This document shows, piece by piece, positions 1-9,829 of a stretch of 64,000 nt of DNA. The stretch spans positions 21,071,706 to 21,135,705 of the forward strand of contig NC_092693.1 in the NCBI RefSeq assembly GCF_964275005.1, given 5' to 3'. Source of the stretch: Diadema setosum (Eukaryota > Echinodermata > Echinoidea > Diadematoida > Diadematidae). Below the pieces are notes generated by a model that saw only the letters and a list, made by a program, of their open reading frames with translations, was not told the origin of the DNA and made no database searches. The translations under genes were made by a program, and so were the position numbers. Each line of letters begins with the position of its first letter. Position 1 is the stretch's first letter.

Positions 1-343
1 CAATATGTAGGCCTACATTGTGAATTTAATGTTAAAGTCCAGAGATATCGAGATAGAACCTAGTTGGCATATGACTATGAGTCTGTTCTTGTCTAATTAT
101 CTAAAATTTCATACGATTACATAATATGGTACATCTATATATGACCCCCATTGAGAGAATCCTCTGTACCAGTATTTTGTATTATTATTTTACTTTCTTC
201 TGATTATAAGATATGAAAAGAACTTGACAATTTTGTCCTAATTAAGGTATGATATGAAATGAAGTACAGCACAAGTTCAGTGATACATTTTGTAGTGTCT
301 AAGTCTCTGTTGTGAGAAGACCTATGTAGATAATGTTAACGAA

Positions 344-430
344 TACATTCCACATAATATGTGGAATGTATTATAGCATATAGAATATGCATATAGAATA
401 TGTGGAATATATTATAGCATATAGAATATG
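344..430. repeat. AT-rich palindrome plus short direct repeats
   Basis: Arms TACATTCCACAT (344-355) and ATGTGGAATGTA (359-370) are perfectly complementary around a 3-base loop. The block TTATAGCATATAGAATATG then occurs twice, about 41 bases apart (371 and 412). The rest of 1-540 is AT-rich and I see no gene in it. Confidence 0.75.
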
Positions 431-539
431 AAAATAACTGTTTTCATTTTGTTATGTTTGGTATATTTTGAGACTGATTATCAATTAGTTTCTCTTTCTT
501 TGTTTTGTTTTGTTTTTTCTGTGTAGATTCTCATCTTGA

Positions 540-1740
540 CATCTTGCAACGCCAAGTGCTGTCAGTTATGTGGCAAGGACTTGAAGTTTCCTATTCTTTA
601 ATATGAGAAAGGCTGTGTCAGCAAAATCAATGGAGCAGCTCTTGACATTGATGTACTCAAAGATGACAATAATGTATACCCCTCATCAGTATGTGGCAGT
701 TGCTACCTAAAACTCAAACAGTGGAAACAAGGAAATACTAAGAAGTCTAAAGCTGTGCCTTTAAACACTGATTTGTATTCCTATGCCCCACATGTTGAAG
801 GATGCACTCTCTGTAGTTCACAAGCCACCACCAGCAAGCCAGATGTGCAAAGTCTTGCGAGAGAAGTTTCCTGCACTTCGCAATATTCCAATTTTGCGGT
901 ACTCTGCAGGAGCAGTCATGTATATATGATTGACGTGGATGAGGAGGGAAATTCGAAGAAAACATCGATTGTGCAATCTAATGGATCATGGTCCGTTCAC
1001 ATGTATGGGAATCTTGTGAAAGGTCACACGGATTTTGCTCACTTGACAGATTTGATAAAGACACGTGATGAATTGGAGTCAGTCTTGTATGTTTTGAAAG
1101 ACCTGAATATCTGTCCGGGAAATTCGGACATTGATCTGTCTGACGAACAATTGAAAGGAATGTCTGCATTCCTCGAAAGATTTCCTGCCCGAACAATCAG
1201 ACACAACAGTTGTCATTTTGTCACTAAAGAGCGAAGATGTGGTCCATGCTCCATTTATAGGAGCTCCCTATCTGCAGCTAAGAGATCATCCAGCAATAAA
1301 GCTGAAGCTAGCATGTCTCAGGGTGCGCCCTTGAAACATTTGCCCCATGAAGAATTGCAGAACAGACTCAAAAAAGTCACAAGCAACTGTGAAGACAATG
1401 CGTAGACAAATTGATACCTTGGAAAGTAGGATTTCCAACCTTGTACAGGAGCATGGAGAGGTGCTCCCTCCGGATCAGTCACCTTGCTTTCAGGAAATTT
1501 TGTCGGATGATGTATGAGTACTTCAATGCCTTACCTGAAAATTCCCCACAGAAGTTGTTGTTTGAACAACAAATGAAATCAGCATCAACAAAACCGACAG
1601 CTATACGCTGGCATCCTGCTCTCTTGAGGTTGCGTATTGCAATTCACTCTAAATCTGTGTCAGCACACAATTTGATAAGAAAATCAGGATTCATCATCCA
1701 CCCTCATGAGAACACTTTCTGCAACTCCAGCTTCGTCTAG
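540..1740 (+). mobile_element. Decayed P/THAP-type DNA transposon transposase
   Basis: The segment encodes a Cys-rich N-terminal part (CQLCGKDL, then CGSCYLKLKQW), a middle with CHFVTKERRCGPC, a short coiled coil and a block reading RWHPALLRLRIAIHSKSVSA with a following SGF. The RWHP block resembles the conserved start of the catalytic region in P-element/THAP9-like transposases; this is from memory of the family, not a search. It is a relic: a TAA at 599-601 sits in the main frame, the open part 755-1405 ends in TAG, and the coiled coil and RWHP block continue in other frames. The rest of the catalytic core is not seen. No terminal repeats or target duplication were found. An alternative is a related Kolobok-like THAP element. 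Confidence 0.6.
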
Positions 1741-2655
1741 TACCTCCTTGGTTTTTCCTTGCCAAGTAGCATGTACTGAAGTGGCATCTGTGATTGCAGC
1801 CACTATGATTTGGAGAGAAGTTCTCATACATTTTCAGCAGTAAAGTTTCGGATTTGTGATATCTAACAAGGCCCAATTGGTAAGAAAACAATTTTATTTT
1901 ATTTTGATATTATGTGATGCATATTTTAAGGTAGTGAGCTATTATTCTTGGTAGTTTTTGCTCAAAAGCAACAGGTTATAAGGTTTGCAGCGAGGACTGC
2001 CAGCATAAGTAAACGTATGTAAACCCCAGACAAGAGAGATGTACTGTTCTGATTTAGGTACAGAACAGGCACAATGGAAGTGTACTGTACAAGAGTAGAG
2101 AAGATTTGTTAGCTGTGTTTGTACTTAAAAAGTAGAAAATAAGCATGAATTGTACAGTAAGTGCATTAGCTATATATACATTTAGCTTTGTAGTGAAGCT
2201 ATTGTATAATATACAAACAGTGTTCTGGGTTATTCAACAGTGAAGCTCTGAAGATGAATCAAACGCCAAATATAAGTCAAGTTAGTATATAATATAAAGT
2301 AAAGGTAAATATAATATGGGCACATCCGGGAGAATAAATGATAAGCAAGAAAATTTATTACAGTTACAGCCTTAATTGATGATGTAGGTACGTGTATATA
2401 TGTGTGAATCCAGTCGCATGGGGGCTGCTTGGTTTGGCTGCTACTGGCGGGCGCAGTTTGTTCGCAAATGGCATTGGCCGTGTTATGCACCATATCGTTG
2501 GAAAAAAAGGACTCTGAAATAACGGACTTGAAAGGCATATTGAGGGACTTGAAGAAAAACAGACCACACCATGAGTCTGCCCTTGACAGAGAAGTGTCTG
2601 CATGCAGACCGTATCTCTGCTGGCTGATTCTACCTGAATTACTCAACGTCAAATC
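1741..2655. other. Non-coding stretch, nothing recognised
   Basis: AT-rich sequence between two element relics. Open frames here are short and on both strands, with no domain I recognise. A GC-richer patch near 2420-2600 has overlapping open frames on both strands and may be another transposon scrap, but I cannot name it. Confidence 0.4.
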
Positions 2656-2805
2656 ATGGCTCTTTATGACTATCATGATCAAATCAAGGCATTCACAGAG
2701 GAGGGACACAGTTACAAATCACTCGCAGACCTACTGAAAAGAAATTTCGACTTAGCACATGGGTCTTTGGAGGCAAATGTGAAGAAGTTCTGTCTGGAGG
2801 ATTGA
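2656..2805 (+). pseudogene. Small helix-turn-helix-like transposon scrap
   Basis: ATG at 2656 opens a 49-residue peptide starting MALYDYHDQIKAFTEEGHSY and ending KKFCLED. The spacing of hydrophobic residues (an Ile/Ala helix, GHSYKSLADLL, then a helix ending in KKFC) resembles the resolvase-like helix-turn-helix at the N-terminus of some transposase or integrase proteins. No matching catalytic domain follows, so it is probably a fragment. It could also be chance. Confidence 0.3.
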
Positions 2806-3300
2806 TTATATTTTATGTGTGAACTGGTACAATTTACATATCAGACCTTGCTGTCGTATCATCCTCTAGTCTTATTTGAGATCATGTGATTACTTGACCT
2901 GTTATTATTTACTAGTCCTTTGTATTTCCATTCATGTGCTCATTGTTAAATTTATACAAGTCATCTAAGTTAATTTCGTATAAAAGCTATATGTAGCCCT
3001 TCAAATATCTTCTGTACAATAGGTTCTGTTGGAGATCAATCAGACTCATACTTACAGATCTTGATTGGACACAGCTGATTAATTCTGCGTGAATTAAAAT
3101 GTGATGGGAAATGATATTTGAATATGCCTATTAAGATATTGATTTGCTGATTATTTAAAATCTTAATAATCATTTGCAGACTGGTGGCGCAAACAACCTG
3201 CTCCCAATGTGGCACTCTTTGAATTGATGCCGCGTCATTTGGTAGAGAATGGCCTCCCACTCAAGAGCACCTTGCATGACATTGTCTCATCTCTGAAACT

Positions 3301-3425
3301 GACACCCCGTTTATACTGCGAGCGGGTTTTCGAACCGCCTCAAGGAGGTTCGAAAACCTGCTATGAAAAAGCGGGTTCTCGTCTGTTTATACTGCGCGAG
3401 CGAAAGCAGGCCCGAGCGGGACTTA
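3301..3425. repeat. GC-richer foldback segment
   Basis: GCGGGTTTTCGAACC (3322-3336) pairs with GGTTCGAAAACCTGC (3347-3361) with one mismatch around a 10-base loop. The preceding ACCCCGTTTATACTGCG and a second TTTATACTGCGCGAGCG near 3387 look like subterminal motifs of an inverted-repeat element. I could not find a matching far end. The words resemble the ends of the element at 54565-55070 (ACCCCGTTTACAGT), perhaps a related family. Confidence 0.5.
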
Positions 3426-3640
3426 GCAGGGTCACGGCTTCCGTTCCTATGGTAACCGAATTCCCCTCCGAAAACCAGCGTGCGCTTTCGAACATCACTT
3501 TCGCGCGGAAACGTGAGCTTCACATTCGCTTGCTAGCTATGCGTGTCTCTCTCTACACACAGCTCGTCTACACGACATACTGTCCGTTCAAATGTTGTTC
3601 TAAATTCATCGTTTTACAATGAAATTTTCTTGCATTCTGC

Positions 3641-4795
3641 TTGTGGCGATTTTTGCCAAGTTCTGTATGTAATCTTCTGAAGTCTGTGAAGAGGAAAGCA
3701 GAAAAGTCTTTTGTAGATAACAATTTTGGTGCATTGTTAGCTGAGGTACACGATGTTGTGAACAAAACACCAGTAGTTGGTAAGGGTTGTGAGAGGGTAG
3801 AAATAACAGTTGACTGGTTACTTCATGGAAATGATGTTCTTAAGGACACTGCAGTGACAAATGAAATGGCTCTTGAAATACCGGTACACAAGTACAGAAT
3901 TGCCCATTCCCACTTGTTAACTTTGGAGCAGTTAGTTGAAAAATGGCCCCGTTTGTTTCCTCACAGTAAACCCACCAATTCCTCTAGTGTTTCTCATATG
4001 CTCAAGGCATTACCAAAAAAGAGAGAAAAGTACAGAAAGAAGGGTCATGAATTGCAAAACTAGTTGTGTAGTCTTTTTCTTCCCAGGGAACATGAAGATG
4101 TAATTGTAAGAGTAACGTTGAACAGAAAATCAATCCATTACAAGGTTCTGATGCATCCACGGATATTGATCAGCCAGCCAAAAATGTTCCTGATTTAGCT
4201 TGTACACAAACAGGTCAAGAAGATGATAGCAGCAAAGAACTTGACTCTGAGTCTGATGAAGAATCAGATGAGTGGATGCTTGAGTTAAGTAAAGAGGAAT
4301 GGATTGAATATGACAAACATGTCGCACAAAAAGAAGCCTTCTTAGAAGAATGCTTAGAGCATTCCTTGGTGTGTCTGAAGCACCTTGAAGAGCAGCTGAA
4401 TTTTTCAGAAAAACTGGCTGCAAGAGTAGAAAAAAGAAAGAAAAATTTAAAGATATGTATGTTGACATCAAGGCTGAACTTGTTATGCTAAAACAAAGAC
4501 TCAAGTAAGTTACAAAACAGAATTCAGAACTTCAGAGTGAATTGAGTCAACTGAAACCAAAAAACATGAAAAAACGTCTGAAATCCATACAAGTTGTTGG
4601 AAGAACAGGTAGAAAAACTTGTAGAACGAGAAGAACTGAAAAGTGTTCAGAAAAATTTGATGGAAAAGTTAAGATCATACAGTCAAAAGATTGAAGAAAA
4701 TCAGGAGGGCTCACAGAAAATGAAAGAACTGAAAAAAAACAATAAAATATCAAAATAGAATAATATCAGAACTAGAAAGTAAAGTAGAAGAGGTA
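3641..4795 (+). pseudogene. Decayed leader of the 4796-5698 frame
   Basis: An open stretch of 140 codons (3641-4063) with no recognised domain is followed by a Lys/Glu/Gln-rich coiled-coil region. That coiled coil is spread over more than one frame (for example QNSELQSELSQLKPKNMKKR near 4518-4580, and 4276-4491). Strand, order and composition suggest this is the N-terminal half of the protein whose C-terminal part is open at 4796-5698. The scattered frames mean that half is broken, unless introns that I cannot place remove the interruptions. Confidence 0.4.
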
Positions 4796-5698
4796 ATGGA
4801 GAGTGAGAAAGATCCAATAGAGACATTCAAAAAAGGTTGTTACTCAAACGATATCAGAACTGTAGTATATGAACTGCTCAGCATGGGCGTTGGTTCTTCC
4901 AAAGTTTCAAAGACCATAAGAACGGTCATCAGTAGAGTAGCTAAAATGAAAGTGAATCGTCTGCCCAAGCCAGCTATAGTGCACTATATGGCTACAGAAC
5001 AGGGTATGCTTGCAAAGTATGCTGCATATAAGGCAATTTCCACTAGTGTTCTTCCGATTATGTCTCATACCGACGGTACTAAAAACAAGGAGAAACATTT
5101 TGTCACCCATTTAGTAACTACAGACAAAGGAATAGTAGGAATTTCTCTAGATGATGTGTTAACTGAAACCTCAGATGAGTTGTTACATACTCTGGATGAA
5201 GCACTACATGAGATAACCAGGCTTCTGCCATCATCTGACCCTGACAAACAAAAAGAGGTAGCTCTCATGATCTCCCAAATCAAGAACACTATGTCTGATA
5301 GAGCGTCAGTCAACAAGGCCTTTGTCAAGAAACTGGGCGAGTGGCGCGAGAAGATTTTACCAAATATCATAGCCGACTGGGATAATTTGCCAGAACAAGC
5401 AAAGAAGGAAATCATTGAGATCAATGATATGTATTGCGGAAAGCACCTTGTGCTAAACTTTCAAGAATATAGTGCAACTGCTTTGTATGAGTGGGAGCTG
5501 TTGGAATCAGATGGGAAGCTTGGACGGGAGAAACATCTCCTATGGGACAGGAAGAAGGAGTCGGCAACACTACTGGCCATACGTTCTTTTTGCAATTGCT
5601 ATGCTGTTTCGAAACAAATAAAGGTAAAAATCAAACAAACAAAAAAGCAAATGGATAATTATGCCCCCCCCCCCAAAAAAAAGAGTAAGATACGATAG
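4796..5698 (+). CDS. Orphan transposase-like protein, C-terminal part
   Basis: Three hundred codons are open from ATG 4796 to TAG 5698. Visible marks are SKVSKTIRTVISRVAKM, HTDGTKNKEKHF (an Asp-Gly-Thr centre), NTMSDRASVNKAF, WREKILPNIIADW and INDMYCGKHLVLNF, with a Lys-rich tail ending PPPKKKSKIR after a run of C and A. From memory, the order DGT...TMSDR...NKAF...W...N..(F/Y)CG.H matches an uncharacterised protein family found in many copies in fish, cnidarians and echinoderms. The two Asp-centred motifs would suit an RNase H-like transposase core, but that is inference. The frame may be a whole C-terminal exon of a transposon protein. No terminal repeats were identified. Confidence 0.5.
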   Translation: MESEKDPIETFKKGCYSNDIRTVVYELLSMGVGSSKVSKTIRTVISRVAKMKVNRLPKPAIVHYMATEQGMLAKYAAYKAISTSVLPIMSHTDGTKNKEKHFVTHLVTTDKGIVGISLDDVLTETSDELLHTLDEALHEITRLLPSSDPDKQKEVALMISQIKNTMSDRASVNKAFVKKLGEWREKILPNIIADWDNLPEQAKKEIIEINDMYCGKHLVLNFQEYSATALYEWELLESDGKLGREKHLLWDRKKESATLLAIRSFCNCYAVSKQIKVKIKQTKKQMDNYAPPPKKKSKIR

Positions 5699-6560
5699 CC
5701 TGTTTTCTTATAGTTTGATTTTACGGACATGTACGTAATACAGCGTAACATCACTGAGAATGATCTTGCGCACGAATCAGAATGAATTTGCATTTCTCGC
5801 ATTCATTCATACTTTGTGGCTTTAGTTATTTAAATCACAATAAATGTGTGGTGTTGTAGTCCATGACCCTCAAGTATTTTTTTTTTTGCATTTCAGATTT
5901 TTTTTTTGGACGAAATTCGATAACAAGTTTTGAGTTTGTTTATAGCTTCTTTGTTGACCGACCAACATTTTTTTTTTTCTTACCTGCGTTTGATTTAGTA
6001 GTTATAAGGGCTTCACTTCAATAATTTTTGCATATTAAGCTTTACATTAATTCGATAGTTTTAAAATGCAGGGCTGTTGAAGCTCGTATGTTGTGTATTC
6101 ACAACTTGTTTTGTGTATTCACAAGTATTCTACTTGACGGTACATGAGGCTATCATGTAACTAATTGAACATGACTATTGTACGTGGGGAAACTACCAGT
6201 TCTTGATATACTGTGTTTTCTTTGGCCATGTACAAGCTTGTGCAGCAATGGAGGTGAGGGTTCGGAATTGCCTGTTAAACTATAACATGCTATGTCGTGC
6301 TATGGCAGAGCTGTGTACAGCAGCCAGTAATCATTCGAGGGTGACAGTATTACGTAACTGTAGGAAATGACTGCTCTGCATGATGTGGGGCGGGGGTTTT
6401 AACATTCCTTTACTCGAGTTCAGGTTCATTCGATCTTTGGCAGTTGTGGAGAGTAGACCTCTAGAAGTTCAAGAAAGAAGCATGTTTATACTCATTTTTT
6501 GTGTAATCTTTGTTGATTACACAGGCCTGTGTTCTAATACAGATAAAATACTAAAGCCAA
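5699..6560. other. Non-coding stretch
   Basis: T-rich tracts (5879-5888, 5910s, 5970s) and no convincing reading frame. The short frame at 6380-6733 overlaps the zinc-finger region that follows and has no features of its own. Confidence 0.4.
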
Positions 6561-6561
6561 C

Positions 6562-9240
6562 ATGGAAGACAACTATTGGAAATTTAGTTGCGAGTTTTGT
6601 AGCGCAAATTTCACTGAAAAAAAGAATTGGTTACGCCACCATTGTGTATTTCATCAAGGACAGAGAGTATTGCAAGTGTGTGGTTCGTGTGGAAAAGTGT
6701 TCAGTCGGCCCGATAGTCTCAAACGACACATGAAAACCCACCAAGATCCGAATAACGTGAAAGCGAATGGTGAAGACCAGCATCTGACTTGCTCACAGTG
6801 TGATGCACAATTCATAGAACAGAAGCATCTTGATGAACAAGTGAAAACGCATTGCCTTAAAGAAACCTATTTGTGTCATACATGTGGATGGATATATCAT
6901 ATGCCATTTAACAATTTCTGTACCCCTCACTTTTGAAATAGGATTCGGTTGACTTTGTCATAAAGAGAAACAATAATCATATGGTGTTAAAGTCAAGCCA
7001 TCTCCAATTTCTTGATATCTCTAACTTTCTTGCTCCCCGCTTTTCTTACACTGCATTTCTGGAAGCGTATGAGTGCGAACAAGGTAAAGGCTACTTTCCT
7101 CATGGCTGGGTAGATTCTCTTGATAAATCGGATGAGACCAAACTCCCGCCGATCGAAGCATTTTGTGATAACCTCAATAAAACAGCCTTTTCGAACGAGC
7201 AATATGAATACTGTCAACGCATTTGGAAGGACATGAATATGACTTGTCTAAGAGACTACTTAATTTGGTACAACAATCTCGATGTTACTCCTTTCATCGA
7301 AGCAGTTGAGAAAATGTGTGAGTTTTATAAAAAGCTAAAAATCGATCTGTTCAAAGATGGTATTTCTGTTCCCGGACTCACTATGAAGTACTTGATGAAG
7401 TACAGCCCCGATGGACATTCTAGCGTCATCTCGGATGAAGACAAAGATCTTTATTATACTTTTCGAGACAACTTGGTAGGCGGTCCATCCATTATTTTCC
7501 ATCGTTATCACGAACGTGGTATAACCCGAATCCATGGAGGTAAAACTTGTGAAAAGGTTATTGGCTTTGATGCCAACGCTGTGTACCTTCATGCTATTAT
7601 GCAACAGATGCCCACTGGACATTACGTGAGGCGAAGGGTGGAAAATAATTTTAAACCGGAAAATAAATACCCAATAGCACAAGAATGGTCCGCGTACAAA
7701 AGTTTTTGTCGCCAGATTCCAATTCGACATGCTGGCAACCATTCTGAGAAGAAAATTGGTCCCCTCCAGATTCCCGTGGATGGCTTTTGCGCCCAAACCA
7801 AGCAAGTGTTTGAATTTCATGGATGCTACTTCCATGGACATCCCTAATGTCATCTCAACAAGGTCAGACACAGAATACTAAACTGGGAAAAACCATGGAG
7901 GAATTGTTGGAAAAAAACCAAGGAAAAACGGCGGTACATAAAAAGTCTAGGTTACGAGTACATCAATCTGGGAATGCGAATATAAAGAAATGCGCAAAAC
8001 TGATTCCAAACTAAGTGCTTATCTGACGGAAAGGTTTCCCCCTCCTAAATTCCATCATGGGTCACGATGGTTCTTTGTTTGGTTTTGTTGAATGCGACAT
8101 CCACGTCCCCCAGCATCTCAAAGGACACTTTTTAGAAATGTGTCCTATTTTCAAGAATGTGGATATATCCAGAGAAGACATCGGGGATGTGATGAAAGCT
8201 TACGCGGAAGACTATGATATCATGAAGACTCCTCAACATAGTCTTATTGGAAACATGTTTGGTCAGAAGATCCTACTCTACGCACCATTGCTCCAATGGT
8301 ATCTTCGCCATGGGTTGGTGGTACCTAAGATACACCAATTTGTGAAGTACAAGCCCGTTGCTTGCTTCAAACACTTTGGTGAAAGCGTGTCAAATGCTCG
8401 ACGTAAGGGAGACGTTGATCCTTCTAAGAGCATTATAGCTGACACCAAGAAGCTAATAGGCAACTCGTCTTATGGTAAAACCATCACTAATAAGGAGAGG
8501 CATCGAAACGTTGATGTGTTTGATGAAGAAAAAGCATAGAAGCACGTCAACAGTAGTTTCTTTCGAGACCTGAATCCCATTTCACAAGATTGTTACGAAG
8601 TTGATATGGCAAAGAGGAAAATAAATATGGACCTTCCGGTTCAGATCGGCCATGCCGTCTATCAACTAGCAAAATTGCGAATGCTTCAGTTTTATTGTGA
8701 CTTTCTTTTGAAATACGTGGATCCATCTGATTTTCAAATGTGTGAAATGGACACTGACTCCGCTTACATAGCCATTTCGTCTGATTCGTTTGATAATATT
8801 ATCAAACCAAGTATGAGAATGGAGTACGAACAGGACAAACCAAATTGGTTTCCACGAAACGATACTCCTGAGCATACAATACGATAAGAGAACCCCTGGG
8901 TTATTCAGAGTAGAATGGAAGGGGGATGGGATAATAGCGCTCTGCAGTAAAACATACTATTGTTTTGGTGCTACTGACAAGTTCAGTTGCAAGGGAGTCA
9001 ATAAGAAGCAAAATGTCACTACGAAAGACACGTACTTGCAGGTACTCCATTCAAAAGTTGCTGGTAGTGGCATTAACAAGGGATTTCGCGTAGTTCAAAA
9101 CGGAATTTCAACATATTCAAAAATTAAGAACGCCTTTACCTACTTTACTTCTATCCAAAGAGAAAGGTAATGGAAGACAATGTTTCAACTACCTATTTAG
9201 ACATTTAACAATAAAGTGACAATACTGTCTTTAGACCATT
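6562..9240 (+). mobile_element. Polinton/Maverick-like family B DNA polymerase fossil
   Basis: A fossil on the plus strand. An N-terminal C2H2 zinc-finger part (6562-6930: CEFCSANF..H, CGSCGKVFSRPDSLKRHMKTH) is followed by pieces of a protein-primed family B DNA polymerase. These include the motif A-like block FDANAVYLHAIMQQMPTG near 7570, the motif B-like block KLIGNSSYGKTI near 8450 and the motif C block CEMDTDSAYIA near 8740, plus a C-terminal part with SKTYYCFG near 8945. C2H2 plus this polymerase is the pattern of Polinton/adintovirus-like elements. No capsid, protease or integrase gene and no terminal repeats were recognised nearby, so only the polymerase region survives. It is broken in several places and looks moderately old. 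Confidence 0.75.
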
Positions 9241-9829
9241 CTCTATAGGTCTGTCCCCAATGGTCTCTTTCGAGTCGTTTCTTTTTATCTTTTAAACGCA
9301 TCGACTTCAGCACATCTATGAAACAAGGCAAATAATCCCTTTGTTTCGTTTGGCTTGGGCTTGTTTGTACATTAAAGTGAGGCAGTCCTCACGAATTTCA
9401 AAAAAAAGTATGTTGTTGTTGGTACCTCCAATGAACTACTTTCACCAAAAACATACTTTCAAATCATCAAATAAGCTCGTAAATTTTGATTGAAAAAGTG
9501 TGAATCTGCATGGTGAATATGCTAATGAGCAAGTATTGGCGGAGAGTCAGACGTCATCGAGGCACAACTCTTCCCAGCCGATGTTGCTCAACTTTGGTCA
9601 CAACATCAAAAAAAAAAATTGTGTGTTTTTATATCAAACTTATTTTTTTTCAAGTATCTTTAAAGTGATCTTACACTTTAAAAATGCACACTGTTCAACT
9701 ATGTCCAATAGATTAAGCATTACCATTAACCATTATTATAAAAGAATGGCAATGAAATATTGTTAATTTATATGTAATCTTTATTTTTCATGTGAAAACA
9801 AATGTTAAAAATTAATTGTTCAGATTGAT
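9241..9829. other. Non-coding stretch
   Basis: AT-rich, with no domain or repeat structure that I recognise. It separates the polymerase fossil from the helicase. Confidence 0.35.
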
